This document shows positions 7,705 to 15,684 of a stretch of 50,934 nucleotides of DNA, in pieces; position 1 is the first letter of the stretch, and each line of letters begins with the position of its first letter. The translations under genes and the position numbers were made by a program. The notes under the pieces are model-generated. The model was not told where the DNA came from and did not search any database. It saw only the letters and a list, made by a program, of their open reading frames with translations. This DNA comes from Isobaculum melis. GTDB taxonomy: Bacteria > Bacillota > Bacilli > Lactobacillales > Carnobacteriaceae. The DNA lies in contig NZ_FOHA01000016.1 in the NCBI RefSeq assembly GCF_900111355.1, forward strand, positions 1-50,934. Direction: 5' to 3'.

Positions 7705-8429
7705 TATTTTACATCCTCCATTAGATAGATTAATTTTTCTCTTAACTGTTCACCATAAGTTGCTTTAAGCTGTGTCAAAGCTTCATCCACCACAATATTT
7801 CCACCATTTAGCAATAAGACTTTATCCGATATTTCTAAGGTCTGATGAAGCAAATGACTGGAAATAATAAAGCTCATTCCTGCTTTTTGTGCAAGCTCTT
7901 TAATTAATACACCAATATCGTCTATACCTTTTGGGTCAAGTCCGTTAAATGGTTCATCTAGAATAACAAACTTCGGTTGATGAACGATTGCGCGTGCAAT
8001 GGCTAATCGTTGCTTCATGCCTAATGAATACTCTTTTAAGCGCATATCCTTTTTGGCTAATAATCCAACTTGATCTAAAACTTCCTTTACTTCACTTTCG
8101 GTTTTCTTAACCCCCATATATGTAAGATGCAGCGCTAAATTTTCTTGACCAGATAGGTGTTCATAATATTTGGGATTTTCAATTGAAAAACCTAGCTGAC
8201 TTAGCGAAGCTGGAAAAGCCTCTTCAATAGCGCGCCCCAAGAACTGAATGTCTCCCGAATTTTTTTTATTCAACCCTGCAATCATTTTTAATAATGTTGT
8301 TTTTCCTGAACCATTTTTCCCCAGTAAGGTGCAGACAGTTCCTACACCAATTGAAAAACTCGCTTTTTTAATTACCTCTGTTTGTGTATAATTCTTTGAT
8401 ACATTCATTACCTTTAATATATTTTCCAT
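7704..8429 (-). CDS. ABC transporter ATP-binding protein
   Basis: The 241-aa ATPase has Walker A GKNGSGKTT, Q-loop around LGFSIENPKYYEHLSG, signature YSLGMKQRL (degenerate LSGGQ, as is usual for the BcrA/DrrA group), Walker B KFVILDEPFNGLD, and H-loop SSHLLHQ. It powers the permease encoded next. The ATG at 8429 follows an AAGGAGA ribosome site. A palindrome at 8448-8468 between its start and the TetR terminator marks it as a regulated transcription unit. Confidence 0.9.
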   Translation of the reverse strand: MENILKVMNVSKNYTQTEVIKKASFSIGVGTVCTLLGKNGSGKTTLLKMIAGLNKKNSGDIQFLGRAIEEAFPASLSQLGFSIENPKYYEHLSGQENLALHLTYMGVKKTESEVKEVLDQVGLLAKKDMRLKEYSLGMKQRLAIARAIVHQPKFVILDEPFNGLDPKGIDDIGVLIKELAQKAGMSFIISSHLLHQTLEISDKVLLLNGGNIVVDEALTQLKATYGEQLREKLIYLMEDVK

Positions 8430-8447
8430 TTTTCTCTCCTTTTCTCT

Positions 8448-8468
8448 AAATAGACTAACGGTCTATTT
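8448..8468. promoter_or_regulatory. TetR-type operator upstream of the ABC operon
   Basis: Inverted repeat AAATAGAC-TAACG-GTCTATTT with perfect 8-bp arms. The half-site CGGTCTATTT recurs in the palindrome upstream of the tetR gene (9166-9194), so one regulator probably binds both. No clear -35/-10 pair could be fixed for this promoter. Confidence 0.7.
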
Positions 8469-8478
8469 AACTGTTATT

Positions 8479-8506
8479 AAAAAGTATTAAATCAATAATA
8501 CTTTTT
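8479..8506 (-). terminator. Terminator directly after the TetR gene
   Basis: The perfect 11-bp stem AAAAAGTATTA/TAATACTTTTT overlaps the stop codon of the regulator. It separates the regulator transcript from the ABC operon. Confidence 0.6.
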
Positions 8507-9143
8507 AACGACTCTTTATTTTTTGATAAAAATACTGTAACTCATTTAGAAGCTGGTCATCTAGCAATGCCATCCCTTGGGAAGCAAAAACTTTTTGATA
8601 AAAAGATAGTTTCTTTTGAAATTTATCAGCTTCGATAAAATAGACTTGAAGTCCCAACCAAATACTAAAAAATTCAACAATTAATTCTGAAAGCTCATTA
8701 GGAAAATCAGATTGGATAGAACCATCTTCGATTCCTATGTTTACCAATATCTCAATATTGGGCACTTGATATTTCATATTCATTAAATAAATTTCTCCAA
8801 AGATTTTTGGCTCAGTAAACAAAGATTTTGCTGAACACATAAGCTCAATTTTTCGTTCATTTTTCAAAGTCAGTTCTAATAACTTTTGAATTTTGGCTAA
8901 CCCTGATAAGCTGTCATCGTTCATCACTTGTGTGAAATCTTGTGCTGTTGTATCAATGTTTGACATAATCTTTTCGAAAATTTCTTTCTTTGATTTGAAA
9001 TGATAATAGATAACGCCTTTACTTAGCCCTTGATTCACAATATCTTGCATTGTTGTATGATCGTAGCCTTTTTCAAAAAATAATTTTTGTGAAACTTCTA
9101 AGATTTTTTCGATGGTCTTTTCTGGATATTTATTTCTAACCAT
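8505..9143 (-). CDS. TetR/AcrR-family transcriptional regulator
   Basis: The 212-aa repressor has the N-terminal HTH at residues about 8-55, including ILEVSQKLFFEKGYDHTTMQDIVNQ and GLSKGVIYYHFKSKKEIF, the canonical TetR helix-turn-helix pattern; the C-terminal ligand domain is unassigned. A longer frame starts at 9167, but AGGAGGG lies 5 bases before the ATG at 9143, so that start is used. It is flanked by two related palindromes (8448-8468 and 9166-9194), which suggests autorepression plus control of the downstream ABC-hydrolase operon. Confidence 0.9.
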   Translation of the reverse strand: MVRNKYPEKTIEKILEVSQKLFFEKGYDHTTMQDIVNQGLSKGVIYYHFKSKKEIFEKIMSNIDTTAQDFTQVMNDDSLSGLAKIQKLLELTLKNERKIELMCSAKSLFTEPKIFGEIYLMNMKYQVPNIEILVNIGIEDGSIQSDFPNELSELIVEFFSIWLGLQVYFIEADKFQKKLSFYQKVFASQGMALLDDQLLNELQYFYQKIKSR

Positions 9144-9165
9144 AACTTCCCTCCTAACGTATTTC

Positions 9166-9221
9166 ATTCAAACAAACCGCCGGTCTATTTGAATGATAAC
9201 ATGCATTTTTTAAATGTACAA
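9166..9221 (-). promoter_or_regulatory. Promoter and operator of the TetR gene
   Basis: On the minus strand a -35 TTGTAC (9221-9216) and -10 TATCAT (9198-9193) are 17 bp apart. The 29-bp imperfect palindrome at 9166-9194, with arms ATTCAAA/TTTGAAT and core ACCGCCGGT, begins within the -10. The promoter lies inside the 3' end of the acetyltransferase gene, so any readthrough from that gene enters tetR. Confidence 0.7.
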
Positions 9222-9760
9222 CCTTTTTTTGTCTCTTTCCATTCATCCCTTAAAATAGAATAGTTCTCTAAATTTTGAAATTTTCCAAATCTAAATATTT
9301 CATTGCGCAAAGATCCTTCATGTTGAAATCCAAGTTTTTCATAAAGCTTGATTGCTTTTTTATTAAATGAAAACACTTGAAGTTTAATCTTTTCCATTGG
9401 TAAATAGTAGAAAATAAAATCAATCACAAGCTTGATACTCTCAAAACCAATCCCAAGATTTTGGTAGTTTTCAGAAATTGATAGACCAATCTCACAATTT
9501 AAGTTTTGTAAATCAACATGATAGATTGAAATGTTTCCAACTATTTGATTATTTTCCTTTAAATAAATACCAAACACTCGCTCTGGATCTTCTGTATGTA
9601 TAAATTTTAGCAGAGATTCTTTTGTTCTAGGGTAAGGTACTTCATCATCACCTAAAATAATGAGCGAAGATTGATTTTCTATCTCTAGCAATGCATCTAC
9701 ATCGTTTTCGCTGATTGATTTTAATATAATTTTGTCTCCTGTTAAATAAGGATATTTCAT
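9185..9760 (-). CDS. GNAT-family N-acetyltransferase (RimJ/RimL-like)
   Basis: The 191-aa enzyme has the GNAT fold: N-terminal LKSISENDVDALLEIEN, then NQIVGNISIYHVD (beta 3/4), CEIGLSISENYQNLGIGFESIKLVIDF with the acetyl-CoA binding Q/G-x-G-x-G-like NLGIGF, and the late VFSFNKKAIKLYEKLGFQHEG typical of RimJ/RimL-type ribosomal-protein or small-molecule acetylases. AGGAG at 9773-9769 fits the ATG at 9760 (8 bases). The acceptor substrate is unknown. Confidence 0.85.
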   Translation of the reverse strand: MKYPYLTGDKIILKSISENDVDALLEIENQSSLIILGDDEVPYPRTKESLLKFIHTEDPERVFGIYLKENNQIVGNISIYHVDLQNLNCEIGLSISENYQNLGIGFESIKLVIDFIFYYLPMEKIKLQVFSFNKKAIKLYEKLGFQHEGSLRNEIFRFGKFQNLENYSILRDEWKETKKGCTFKKCMLSFK

Positions 9761-9851
9761 TGTATTCACTCCTAGCTGTCTAATTTTATAAGCTTACCGT
9801 TTTTTGTATTATCTTTAAAGGAACTGCAATTTCTTAAAGACTCTCTTATAC

Positions 9852-10010
9852 TCATGATAGGTACTTTGAACCAGCTTCATAAACAATATAACCATTCATT
9901 TCTACACCTTGCTTCTCCAAGCCTTCCACTGGTAACGTGACACTTTCACTACTTTTACCTTTTCTAATGCTTCTTTTTATTTTTTTCGTTATGCCCACCT
10001 CAACAGTCAC
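9852..10010 (-). CDS. possible remnant of a MazE/AbrB-like antitoxin (52 aa)
   Basis: This 460-base gap between gene starts holds one open stretch on the minus strand that reads like a small antitoxin: RKGKSSESVTLPVEGLEKQG then VEMNGYIVYEAG, resembling the swapped-hairpin pattern of MazE/PemI proteins (RKxGNSxxVTIPxE...G). There is a GTG at 10010 but no good ribosome site, and the frame ends early with TGA; the next frame stays open for about 28 more codons. No toxin partner is adjacent. It could be a decayed gene or chance. Confidence 0.25.
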   Translation of the reverse strand: MTVEVGITKKIKRSIRKGKSSESVTLPVEGLEKQGVEMNGYIVYEAGSKYLS

Positions 10011-10099
10011 TCTAATTGTCCATTATCATATCATTCTTTAACGGTGATGTGAATCTTTTATTTCATTGATTTAATCATAGCAAAATCACAATTCCTCAC

Positions 10100-10137
10100 T
10101 GAGAATCATTATCATTATTTTGATTTTCTGTTATACT
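10100..10137 (+). promoter_or_regulatory. Fur-box promoter of the DUF454-ABC operon
   Basis: TGAGAATCATTATCA at 10100-10114 matches the 7-1-7 Fur/PerR core TGATAATNATTATCA with one mismatch. It overlaps a weak -35 (TTATCA, 10109-10114) set 17 bp from a -10 TATACT (10132-10137), so a bound repressor would block RNA polymerase. PerR and Zur use related boxes, so iron control is likely but not certain. Confidence 0.65.
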
Positions 10138-10223
10138 AAGTAAAGTGCTTTTTAAGGCATTTTATTTCAATTATTCATATAAACTCACGATAAAATAGAT
10201 TATCTCTAAAGGAGGCATACACT

Positions 10224-10610
10224 TTGAAAAAATATCTCTATATTGGTTTAGGCTTTCTAAGCTTTGGGCTTGGCACAATTGGCTTATTTTTACCGATTTT
10301 ACCAACAACACCTCTCTATCTTTTAACTGCTTTCCTTTGGCTTCGCAGCTCTGAAACGTTACATCAAAAATTTATTCAATCTGACAAATATAAAAAATAT
10401 GTGGGGGATCCTTTGGTGAAGAAAAAAATGACAAATAAAGGCATGGTCAAAATGTTCGTAATGATGCTGATTGTCTTCGCTATTCCAGGTATCTTAGTCG
10501 ATAATACCATAATGCGTATCAGCTTAGTTGTGGTTTATCTGGCGCATTTAATTTTCCTCACCTGGTATTTACGTCGCAAGGATAAGGTGAAGGTTGGTGA
10601 AGCTGAATGA
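10224..10610 (+). CDS. DUF454 (YbaN-like) membrane protein
   Basis: The 128-aa inner-membrane protein has about three to four helices. The DUF454 signature is clear: GTIGLFLPILPTTPLYLLTAFLWLRSS, given here as a pattern at about residues 18-44. The start codon is TTG at 10224, eight bases after a strong AAAGGAGG. Its stop overlaps the start of the first ABC gene in an ATGA. The function of the family is unknown; it often accompanies iron- or heme-related genes, which suits the Fur box upstream. Confidence 0.85.
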   Translation: MKKYLYIGLGFLSFGLGTIGLFLPILPTTPLYLLTAFLWLRSSETLHQKFIQSDKYKKYVGDPLVKKKMTNKGMVKMFVMMLIVFAIPGILVDNTIMRISLVVVYLAHLIFLTWYLRRKDKVKVGEAE

Positions 10611-12325
10611 TTGATAAACGCTTGTTTCAATTAGTAGATAAAAAACCATTGTTTCAATTGGTCGCTTTACGTCTCGTTCATTTACTGCTCTCAATGAGTA
10701 CTTGGCTATGCTTTGCATTTGGCATTGCACAGTTAATCGAAAAACAGCAGTTATCTCAACCAGTATTATTAGGTGCTAGCATTATCCTTTTGTTAGCAGG
10801 CAAAACCGTTCTTCATTATTTAATGGAAAAACGAGTCTATGACTCTTCTGCTCAGTTACGTTTAAATATGCGTGAAAAGGTTATGGCGAAAGCTTTCCGA
10901 CTAGGGGATACAAATGGTCAGTTACCTGCTTCTACGCTATCACAGCTCGCAATTGACGGGATTGAACAGCTAGAGATTTATTATGCACGCTTTTTACCGC
11001 AATTATTTTATTGTGTATTTGCTTCATTGATTATTTTCTGTACCCTAGTCTTTTTCGCTTGGCAACCAGCAGTGATTTTATTAATTGGGATTCCGTTGAT
11101 TCCAGTGACCATTATGTTGGTCATGAAAATTGCGAAGAAGATTTTACATCATTATTGGGGGAAATATACCAATTTAGGCGCAAGTTTCTATGAAAATCTA
11201 CAAGGCTTTCGAGTGTTAAAGGCGTTTAACTTTGATGGTATAAAAGAAGCTGAAATGGTGCAAGAGGCAGAAGGTTTCCGGAAGATTACCATGCGCTTAC
11301 TCTCTATGCAATTAAATTCGATTACAATTATGGATTTAATCTCTTATGGTGGCGCAGGCTTAGGTATCGGCTTCGCATTGAAGGCTTTTATTCAAGGTCA
11401 AACAAGCTTGATGGGCATGCTCCTCTTTATTTTACTCAGCGCAGAGGTTTTCATCCCAATGCGTCAGCTAGGCTCGCTGTTTCATGTGGCAATGAATGGC
11501 ATTAGTGCTTGTGGTCGCTTATTTGATTATTTAGAAATTCCTGAAGTGACCTATGGTACGCAGCACTTAACTGAAACTTTAACGACCATTTCAAGCGAAA
11601 ATCTTTCTTATGGTTATGAGGAAGTAGATACTGCGCTAGCAGACATTGAACTGACTTTGAAAAAGGGTCAATTTACTGCTTTTGTTGGAAAATCAGGTAG
11701 TGGAAAAAGTACATTAGCTAAAATCTTAGTGGGGCGCTTTTTAGATTACCAAGGAAACTTACAATGGAACCAAACTGATATTCATGCCTTTAGCCGAGAT
11801 ACTTTGCGTAACAAAGGTGTCTTAGTAGATAGTCATGCTTATTTATACCCAACTACGATTAAAGAAAATTTGCTCTTAGCAGATGCCACTGCATCAGATG
11901 AACGATTAGCGTCAGTCTTAACTCAAGCTGGATTATTGGATGAAATAATGGCTATGCAAAATCAAATGCAGACGCTGCTTGAGGAAAATGCAAGCAACTT
12001 ATCTGGTGGTCAACGTCAGCGATTAATCGTTGCCCAAGCCTTGCTTAAAAATGCTGATTTTTACGTTTTTGATGAAATTACTTCTGGTGTGGATCAAAAG
12101 AGTGAAGAACAATTACTAGCAACGGTTCATGCATTGAGTAAGGAAAAAATTGTGCTGTTTGTTTCACATCGATTATATAATACTTTAGATGCAGATCAGG
12201 TTTATGTCCTTGAAAGCAGTAAGATTGTCGCTCATGGTACACCACAGCAACTATTAGAAAAAGAAGGCTTTTTCAAGGAATATTTCCACTCAGAAAATGA
12301 ACTTTTAAGGGGGCAAAGCAGATGA
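10607..12325 (+). CDS. ABC transporter half-molecule 1 (TM-ATPase fusion, type IV fold)
   Basis: The 572-aa protein has an N-terminal six-helix domain and a C-terminal ATPase with Walker A GKSGSGKST, signature LSGGQRQR, Walker B FYVFDE and H-loop VSHRL. The Q-loop position reads VDSHAYLYP where Gln is usual, so this half has a non-consensus Q-loop. It overlaps the next gene by 4 bases (ATGA) and is expected to pair with that product as a heterodimer. CydDC-, YbtPQ- and IrtAB-type pairs share this layout; the Fur box favours an iron-linked cargo. Confidence 0.85.
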   Translation: MIDKRLFQLVDKKPLFQLVALRLVHLLLSMSTWLCFAFGIAQLIEKQQLSQPVLLGASIILLLAGKTVLHYLMEKRVYDSSAQLRLNMREKVMAKAFRLGDTNGQLPASTLSQLAIDGIEQLEIYYARFLPQLFYCVFASLIIFCTLVFFAWQPAVILLIGIPLIPVTIMLVMKIAKKILHHYWGKYTNLGASFYENLQGFRVLKAFNFDGIKEAEMVQEAEGFRKITMRLLSMQLNSITIMDLISYGGAGLGIGFALKAFIQGQTSLMGMLLFILLSAEVFIPMRQLGSLFHVAMNGISACGRLFDYLEIPEVTYGTQHLTETLTTISSENLSYGYEEVDTALADIELTLKKGQFTAFVGKSGSGKSTLAKILVGRFLDYQGNLQWNQTDIHAFSRDTLRNKGVLVDSHAYLYPTTIKENLLLADATASDERLASVLTQAGLLDEIMAMQNQMQTLLEENASNLSGGQRQRLIVAQALLKNADFYVFDEITSGVDQKSEEQLLATVHALSKEKIVLFVSHRLYNTLDADQVYVLESSKIVAHGTPQQLLEKEGFFKEYFHSENELLRGQSR

Positions 12326-13971
12326 ATAAATGGCGTTTATTAACCTGGTTACTCGGCTTTGTGAAGCCTTTAAAGGGCAAAATGGTCGTTGCAATTTTAC
12401 TAGGAATTGTGAGCAATCTTGCAATTGTTGCGATTCCAGTGATTGGGTTCCAGCAGGTTATCTTGTACCTAAATGGGGGAACGATTCAGGTTGGACCAGT
12501 CATTTTCTTATTAGTTGGTTTGGGCATTTTACGTGGAATTGCGCGATATGGGGAGCAATATTGTAATCATGATATTGCCTTTCGTTTGTTAGCCTTACTG
12601 CGTCAAAAAATGTTTCACCAACTGCGTTTATTAGGTCCTGCTAAGCTAGCTGGGGTAAAAAGTGGAGATTTTATTACCACGATCACATCAGACGTTGAAG
12701 CACTAGAAGTCTTTTTTGCTCATAGTGTATCACCATTCTTTATTTTCCTAGGTACAACTCTTGCTACAGTTGGCTTTCTAGCAACACAGGCTTGGCAATT
12801 AGCTCTTGTTTTAGTCCTTGCTTTATTGATTGTTGGGCTGCTGATTCCTTTAATGAGTTATAGACGCTATGAACAAGTCGCTGCAGTTCATCAGCAACAA
12901 TTTGTTGCCTTAAATCAGCAGGCGATGGAAAGTATCACAAGTCTTAGTAATATCGAGCAGTTTCATTTGGGAGAGGCAAAATTACAAGAGATGCACCAAA
13001 CAGGTGAGGCATTAAACCGCTCCTATGGCCAAAAATTACGTCAAGGAACCCAGCTTTTAGTGAGTAATGAAATGCTGCTGACACTGACCGCACTCTTGAT
13101 TTTTCTAATCGGGTCTCTGTTTCAGGTAAATGGAGAATTGATTGGGCTAGGCGTGATTTTATCCCTTAGTGCGTTTGGTCCTGCTTTTGCTTTGTCTGGG
13201 CTTGGGAACGCACTGTTAACAACCTTTGCAAGTGGTGAACGAATTTATCAGTTATTTCAGGAAGAACCACAGGTTCTTTTTCCGACACAGTCGGAAAAAG
13301 AAGTGTCTACGCTTGAGCAAGTAACTTTTGAGCAGGTAGATTTTACTTATCCAGATAGCGATAAAACGATTCTTAGCAACATCGATTTATTAATTCCTCA
13401 GGGAAAAACAATAGGCATTAGCGGGCCATCTGGGATTGGAAAAAGTACGTTGATTAAGCTTTGTATGCGTTACTGGGATCCGAAAAGTGGGAAGATTATG
13501 CTAAATCAGAAGGAGCTAAAGCGTTTCTCCGAGGAATCTATTCATCGCTTAGAAGGATTTTTTGAGCAGACAACGTTTTTATTCGAGGATACAGTTGAAA
13601 ATAATATTCGGATTGGTAAGGAAAAGGCTTCTATGGAAGAGATTCAGCAGGCAGCTAAGAAGGTAGCAATTCATCCATGGATTGAAAGTTTGCCAGAAGG
13701 TTATCAGTCTAAAATTGGTGGCTTAGAACGTCAGGTTTCTGATGGGGAGCGGCAACGGATTGGTTTAGCTCGCTTATTCTTACAGAATGCCCCTTTACTT
13801 TTACTTGATGAACCAACAAGTAATTTGGACTTTTTAAATGAATTGGCCATCTTGGAAAGTTTTAAAGTCTTACAGGATAAAGCAATTCTTGTTGTTTCCC
13901 ATCGCGAGACCACTTTGAGTATTGCAGATGAGTCGTTTGAGCTGGTTGAAGGAAAGTTAAACAAAATATAG
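12322..13971 (+). CDS. ABC transporter half-molecule 2 (TM-ATPase fusion)
   Basis: The 549-aa partner half-transporter has six hydrophobic segments, then an ATPase domain with Walker A GPSGIGKST, a Q-loop with Gln (FEQTTFLF), Walker B LLLLDEPTSNLD and H-loop VVSHRE. Its signature motif reads VSDGERQR instead of LSGGQ, so in the heterodimer only one composite ATP site would be fully canonical. This gene ends the Fur-box operon, followed by the hairpin at 13981-14014. Confidence 0.85.
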   Translation: MNKWRLLTWLLGFVKPLKGKMVVAILLGIVSNLAIVAIPVIGFQQVILYLNGGTIQVGPVIFLLVGLGILRGIARYGEQYCNHDIAFRLLALLRQKMFHQLRLLGPAKLAGVKSGDFITTITSDVEALEVFFAHSVSPFFIFLGTTLATVGFLATQAWQLALVLVLALLIVGLLIPLMSYRRYEQVAAVHQQQFVALNQQAMESITSLSNIEQFHLGEAKLQEMHQTGEALNRSYGQKLRQGTQLLVSNEMLLTLTALLIFLIGSLFQVNGELIGLGVILSLSAFGPAFALSGLGNALLTTFASGERIYQLFQEEPQVLFPTQSEKEVSTLEQVTFEQVDFTYPDSDKTILSNIDLLIPQGKTIGISGPSGIGKSTLIKLCMRYWDPKSGKIMLNQKELKRFSEESIHRLEGFFEQTTFLFEDTVENNIRIGKEKASMEEIQQAAKKVAIHPWIESLPEGYQSKIGGLERQVSDGERQRIGLARLFLQNAPLLLLDEPTSNLDFLNELAILESFKVLQDKAILVVSHRETTLSIADESFELVEGKLNKI

Positions 13972-13980
13972 GTAGCGTAA

Positions 13981-14014
13981 AACCACATGGTCCTAATTTA
14001 TAGGCCATGTGGTT
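13981..14014 (+). terminator. Rho-independent terminator of the DUF454-ABC operon
   Basis: The 10-bp perfect stem AACCACATGG/CCATGTGGTT is followed by a run of Ts (TTTTTTA), 9 bases after the stop of the second ABC gene. Confidence 0.85.
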
Positions 14015-14038
14015 TTTTTATGATACCTAAAAAACACT

Positions 14039-14954
14039 TTATTTTTCTTCTAAATAGATAATCAATTCATCAATACTTATCTCATTTCTTTCTAAAAAAG
14101 AATTGAGTGGGTTTCGCCATTTTTTTATACCAGAAGATTCTGTATGCCATTCATCCTTTAGGATATCATAAGTAGTTGTCATTTTTGTCCCATCACCTAT
14201 TATTTTATGATACGCAATTATTTCAGCTGGCTTTCCTTTTTTATATCTTGCTTCTAGCCAAATCCGCTATTATTTAGTGAATGGGGATCATCTTTTTTAG
14301 TAATCATAAATTCTCCGGGACTATCTCTGATTGTATATTCTGTGTATTCTTCTTTATTTAATTTATCTAACACTTTTTCAACTTTTTTACTAATTACTTT
14401 CCGGCTATCTGGTAAGTCTTTTCTACCAAAATTCGCCATTTTTTCTGAAATTTGCTTTTCATTCAACCCCAATTGCTTAAATACTGACTGAAATTTTTCT
14501 TCATAAATTTTCTTTCCTTTTTTTGAATTCTCATATATTTCAGTATAAGATGACTTAGTCTTTAATGTGTTACTAGTTGGCTTAGTACCATTAATATAAT
14601 AGATACTCATCTCAACATCGTCTTCTTTTTGTATTTCCTCGAAAATATACATTTCTTTTCCATTATTGAGCCAACAATAAGAAGTATCCCCGCTTTTAGT
14701 AGTTAATTGGAGCTCAAGAATTTGGCCATACTTATTCATATAAGCAATAAAATAATAGTTATGTAAAGCAGAATGATTATTTTCTTCCTGGTCTGGCTCC
14801 AAAGTGATAATAATCTCTGAGCCATTAAGATTTTCTAACGTATTACCTATACCAAATGACCAATTTTTGGGCGGTTTTTTTCTTCTAGATGATTATAATA
14901 AAGTAAAGTACCTAAGAGAATACTTAATACAATAGCTATACTGATTTTTTTCAT
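14039..14954 (-). pseudogene. Frameshifted membrane-anchored protein gene (about 300 aa if intact)
   Basis: An ATG at 14954 with GGGG upstream opens MKKISIAIVLSILLGTLLYY, a single N-terminal membrane anchor or signal. The frame breaks at an A7 tract (14875-14881, minus strand); one more A would continue it into PPKNWSFGIGNTLEN and the long open stretch ending at 14254. There a second one-base loss (about 14258-14265) separates SLNNSG from IWLEARYKKGKPAE, and the frame then runs to TAA at 14039. The middle part alone (14254-14802, from a TTG) would otherwise be called as a gene. I recognise no domain; it looks like an extracytoplasmic protein. Both breaks could be sequencing errors. Confidence 0.75.
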
Positions 14955-15074
14955 ATTATCCCCTTTTTATTTTTTGCTGACTACATACATGACATTTTGC
15001 GATTGATTTAAAAAAAATTTCTATTTTATCTTTATGATATCATGTTTTTAATTACCACATAACTCACCTAAAAA

Positions 15075-15107
15075 TACCCGCCAAAAACCTTCTGTTTTTG
15101 GCGGGTA
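15075..15107 (-). terminator. Terminator of the mannose PTS operon
   Basis: The 13-bp perfect stem TACCCGCCAAAAA/TTTTTGGCGGGTA is followed on the minus strand by TTTTTAG. It lies 57 bases beyond the DUF956 gene stop. Confidence 0.75.
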
Positions 15108-15164
15108 GATTGATTCATATTAAAAGCGGAGAATTGGTCTCTAGTCAATCATCATAAAGAAGAG

Positions 15165-15548
15165 TTAGCTAGATTTTTTTTTATTTCCCTTTGATTTAAA
15201 AGCACGTTTGATAATATCCCAGAAGCTTAGGGACTGGACCATATGCGCAGGATCAACATATTCACGGATGGCTCTTAGAACTTTTTTTGGCTCTTTAGAA
15301 GAAAAAGTAAAGCTACCATTTTTCTTTGTTTTAATGGCATATCTTGGAATCCATTTTCCTTTAAACATCACAGAAGCAATCACTTGATCGACTTCCTCCC
15401 ACGGAATTTGAATAAATTTCCTTTTATCACGGGCATTATAAAATTCAAAGCCTTGATCACCAATCATAATTTTCCCATAGTCTGTGAGACCTGTAAAAGC
15501 AGTGGCATCGATGACTAAATCGACTTTGGTATTGATTGACTGAACCAT
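15165..15548 (-). CDS. manO: DUF956 family protein, PTS-associated (ManO-like)
   Basis: The 127-aa soluble protein is typical of the last gene of mannose-type PTS operons. The DUF956 pattern is clear: TKVDLVIDATAFTGL, then YGKIMIGDQGFEFYN, RKFIQIPWEEVDQVIASV and a basic C-terminus (KRAFKSKGNKKK). The role is unproven; it is suspected to modulate Man-PTS activity or expression. The gap to the IID gene upstream is 136 bases with no obvious terminator, so it probably shares the sigma-54 transcript. Confidence 0.85.
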   Translation of the reverse strand: MVQSINTKVDLVIDATAFTGLTDYGKIMIGDQGFEFYNARDKRKFIQIPWEEVDQVIASVMFKGKWIPRYAIKTKKNGSFTFSSKEPKKVLRAIREYVDPAHMVQSLSFWDIIKRAFKSKGNKKKSS

Positions 15549-15684
15549 GAAATCCGCTCCATTTCTTTTATCTGATTTTATGCTTGCAATAAAACTGGCT
15601 ACTAGCTAAAGTGATCCAAACTTTTTAAGGGAGCTAACATTGGATGTAACAGTCTAGCAACTTTAGTATAGGTCACACAATTTT

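Noticed and set aside
15549-15684. Separate promoter or terminator between IID and DUF956
   Set aside because: No convincing hairpin or -35/-10 pair was seen; co-transcription is the simpler reading.
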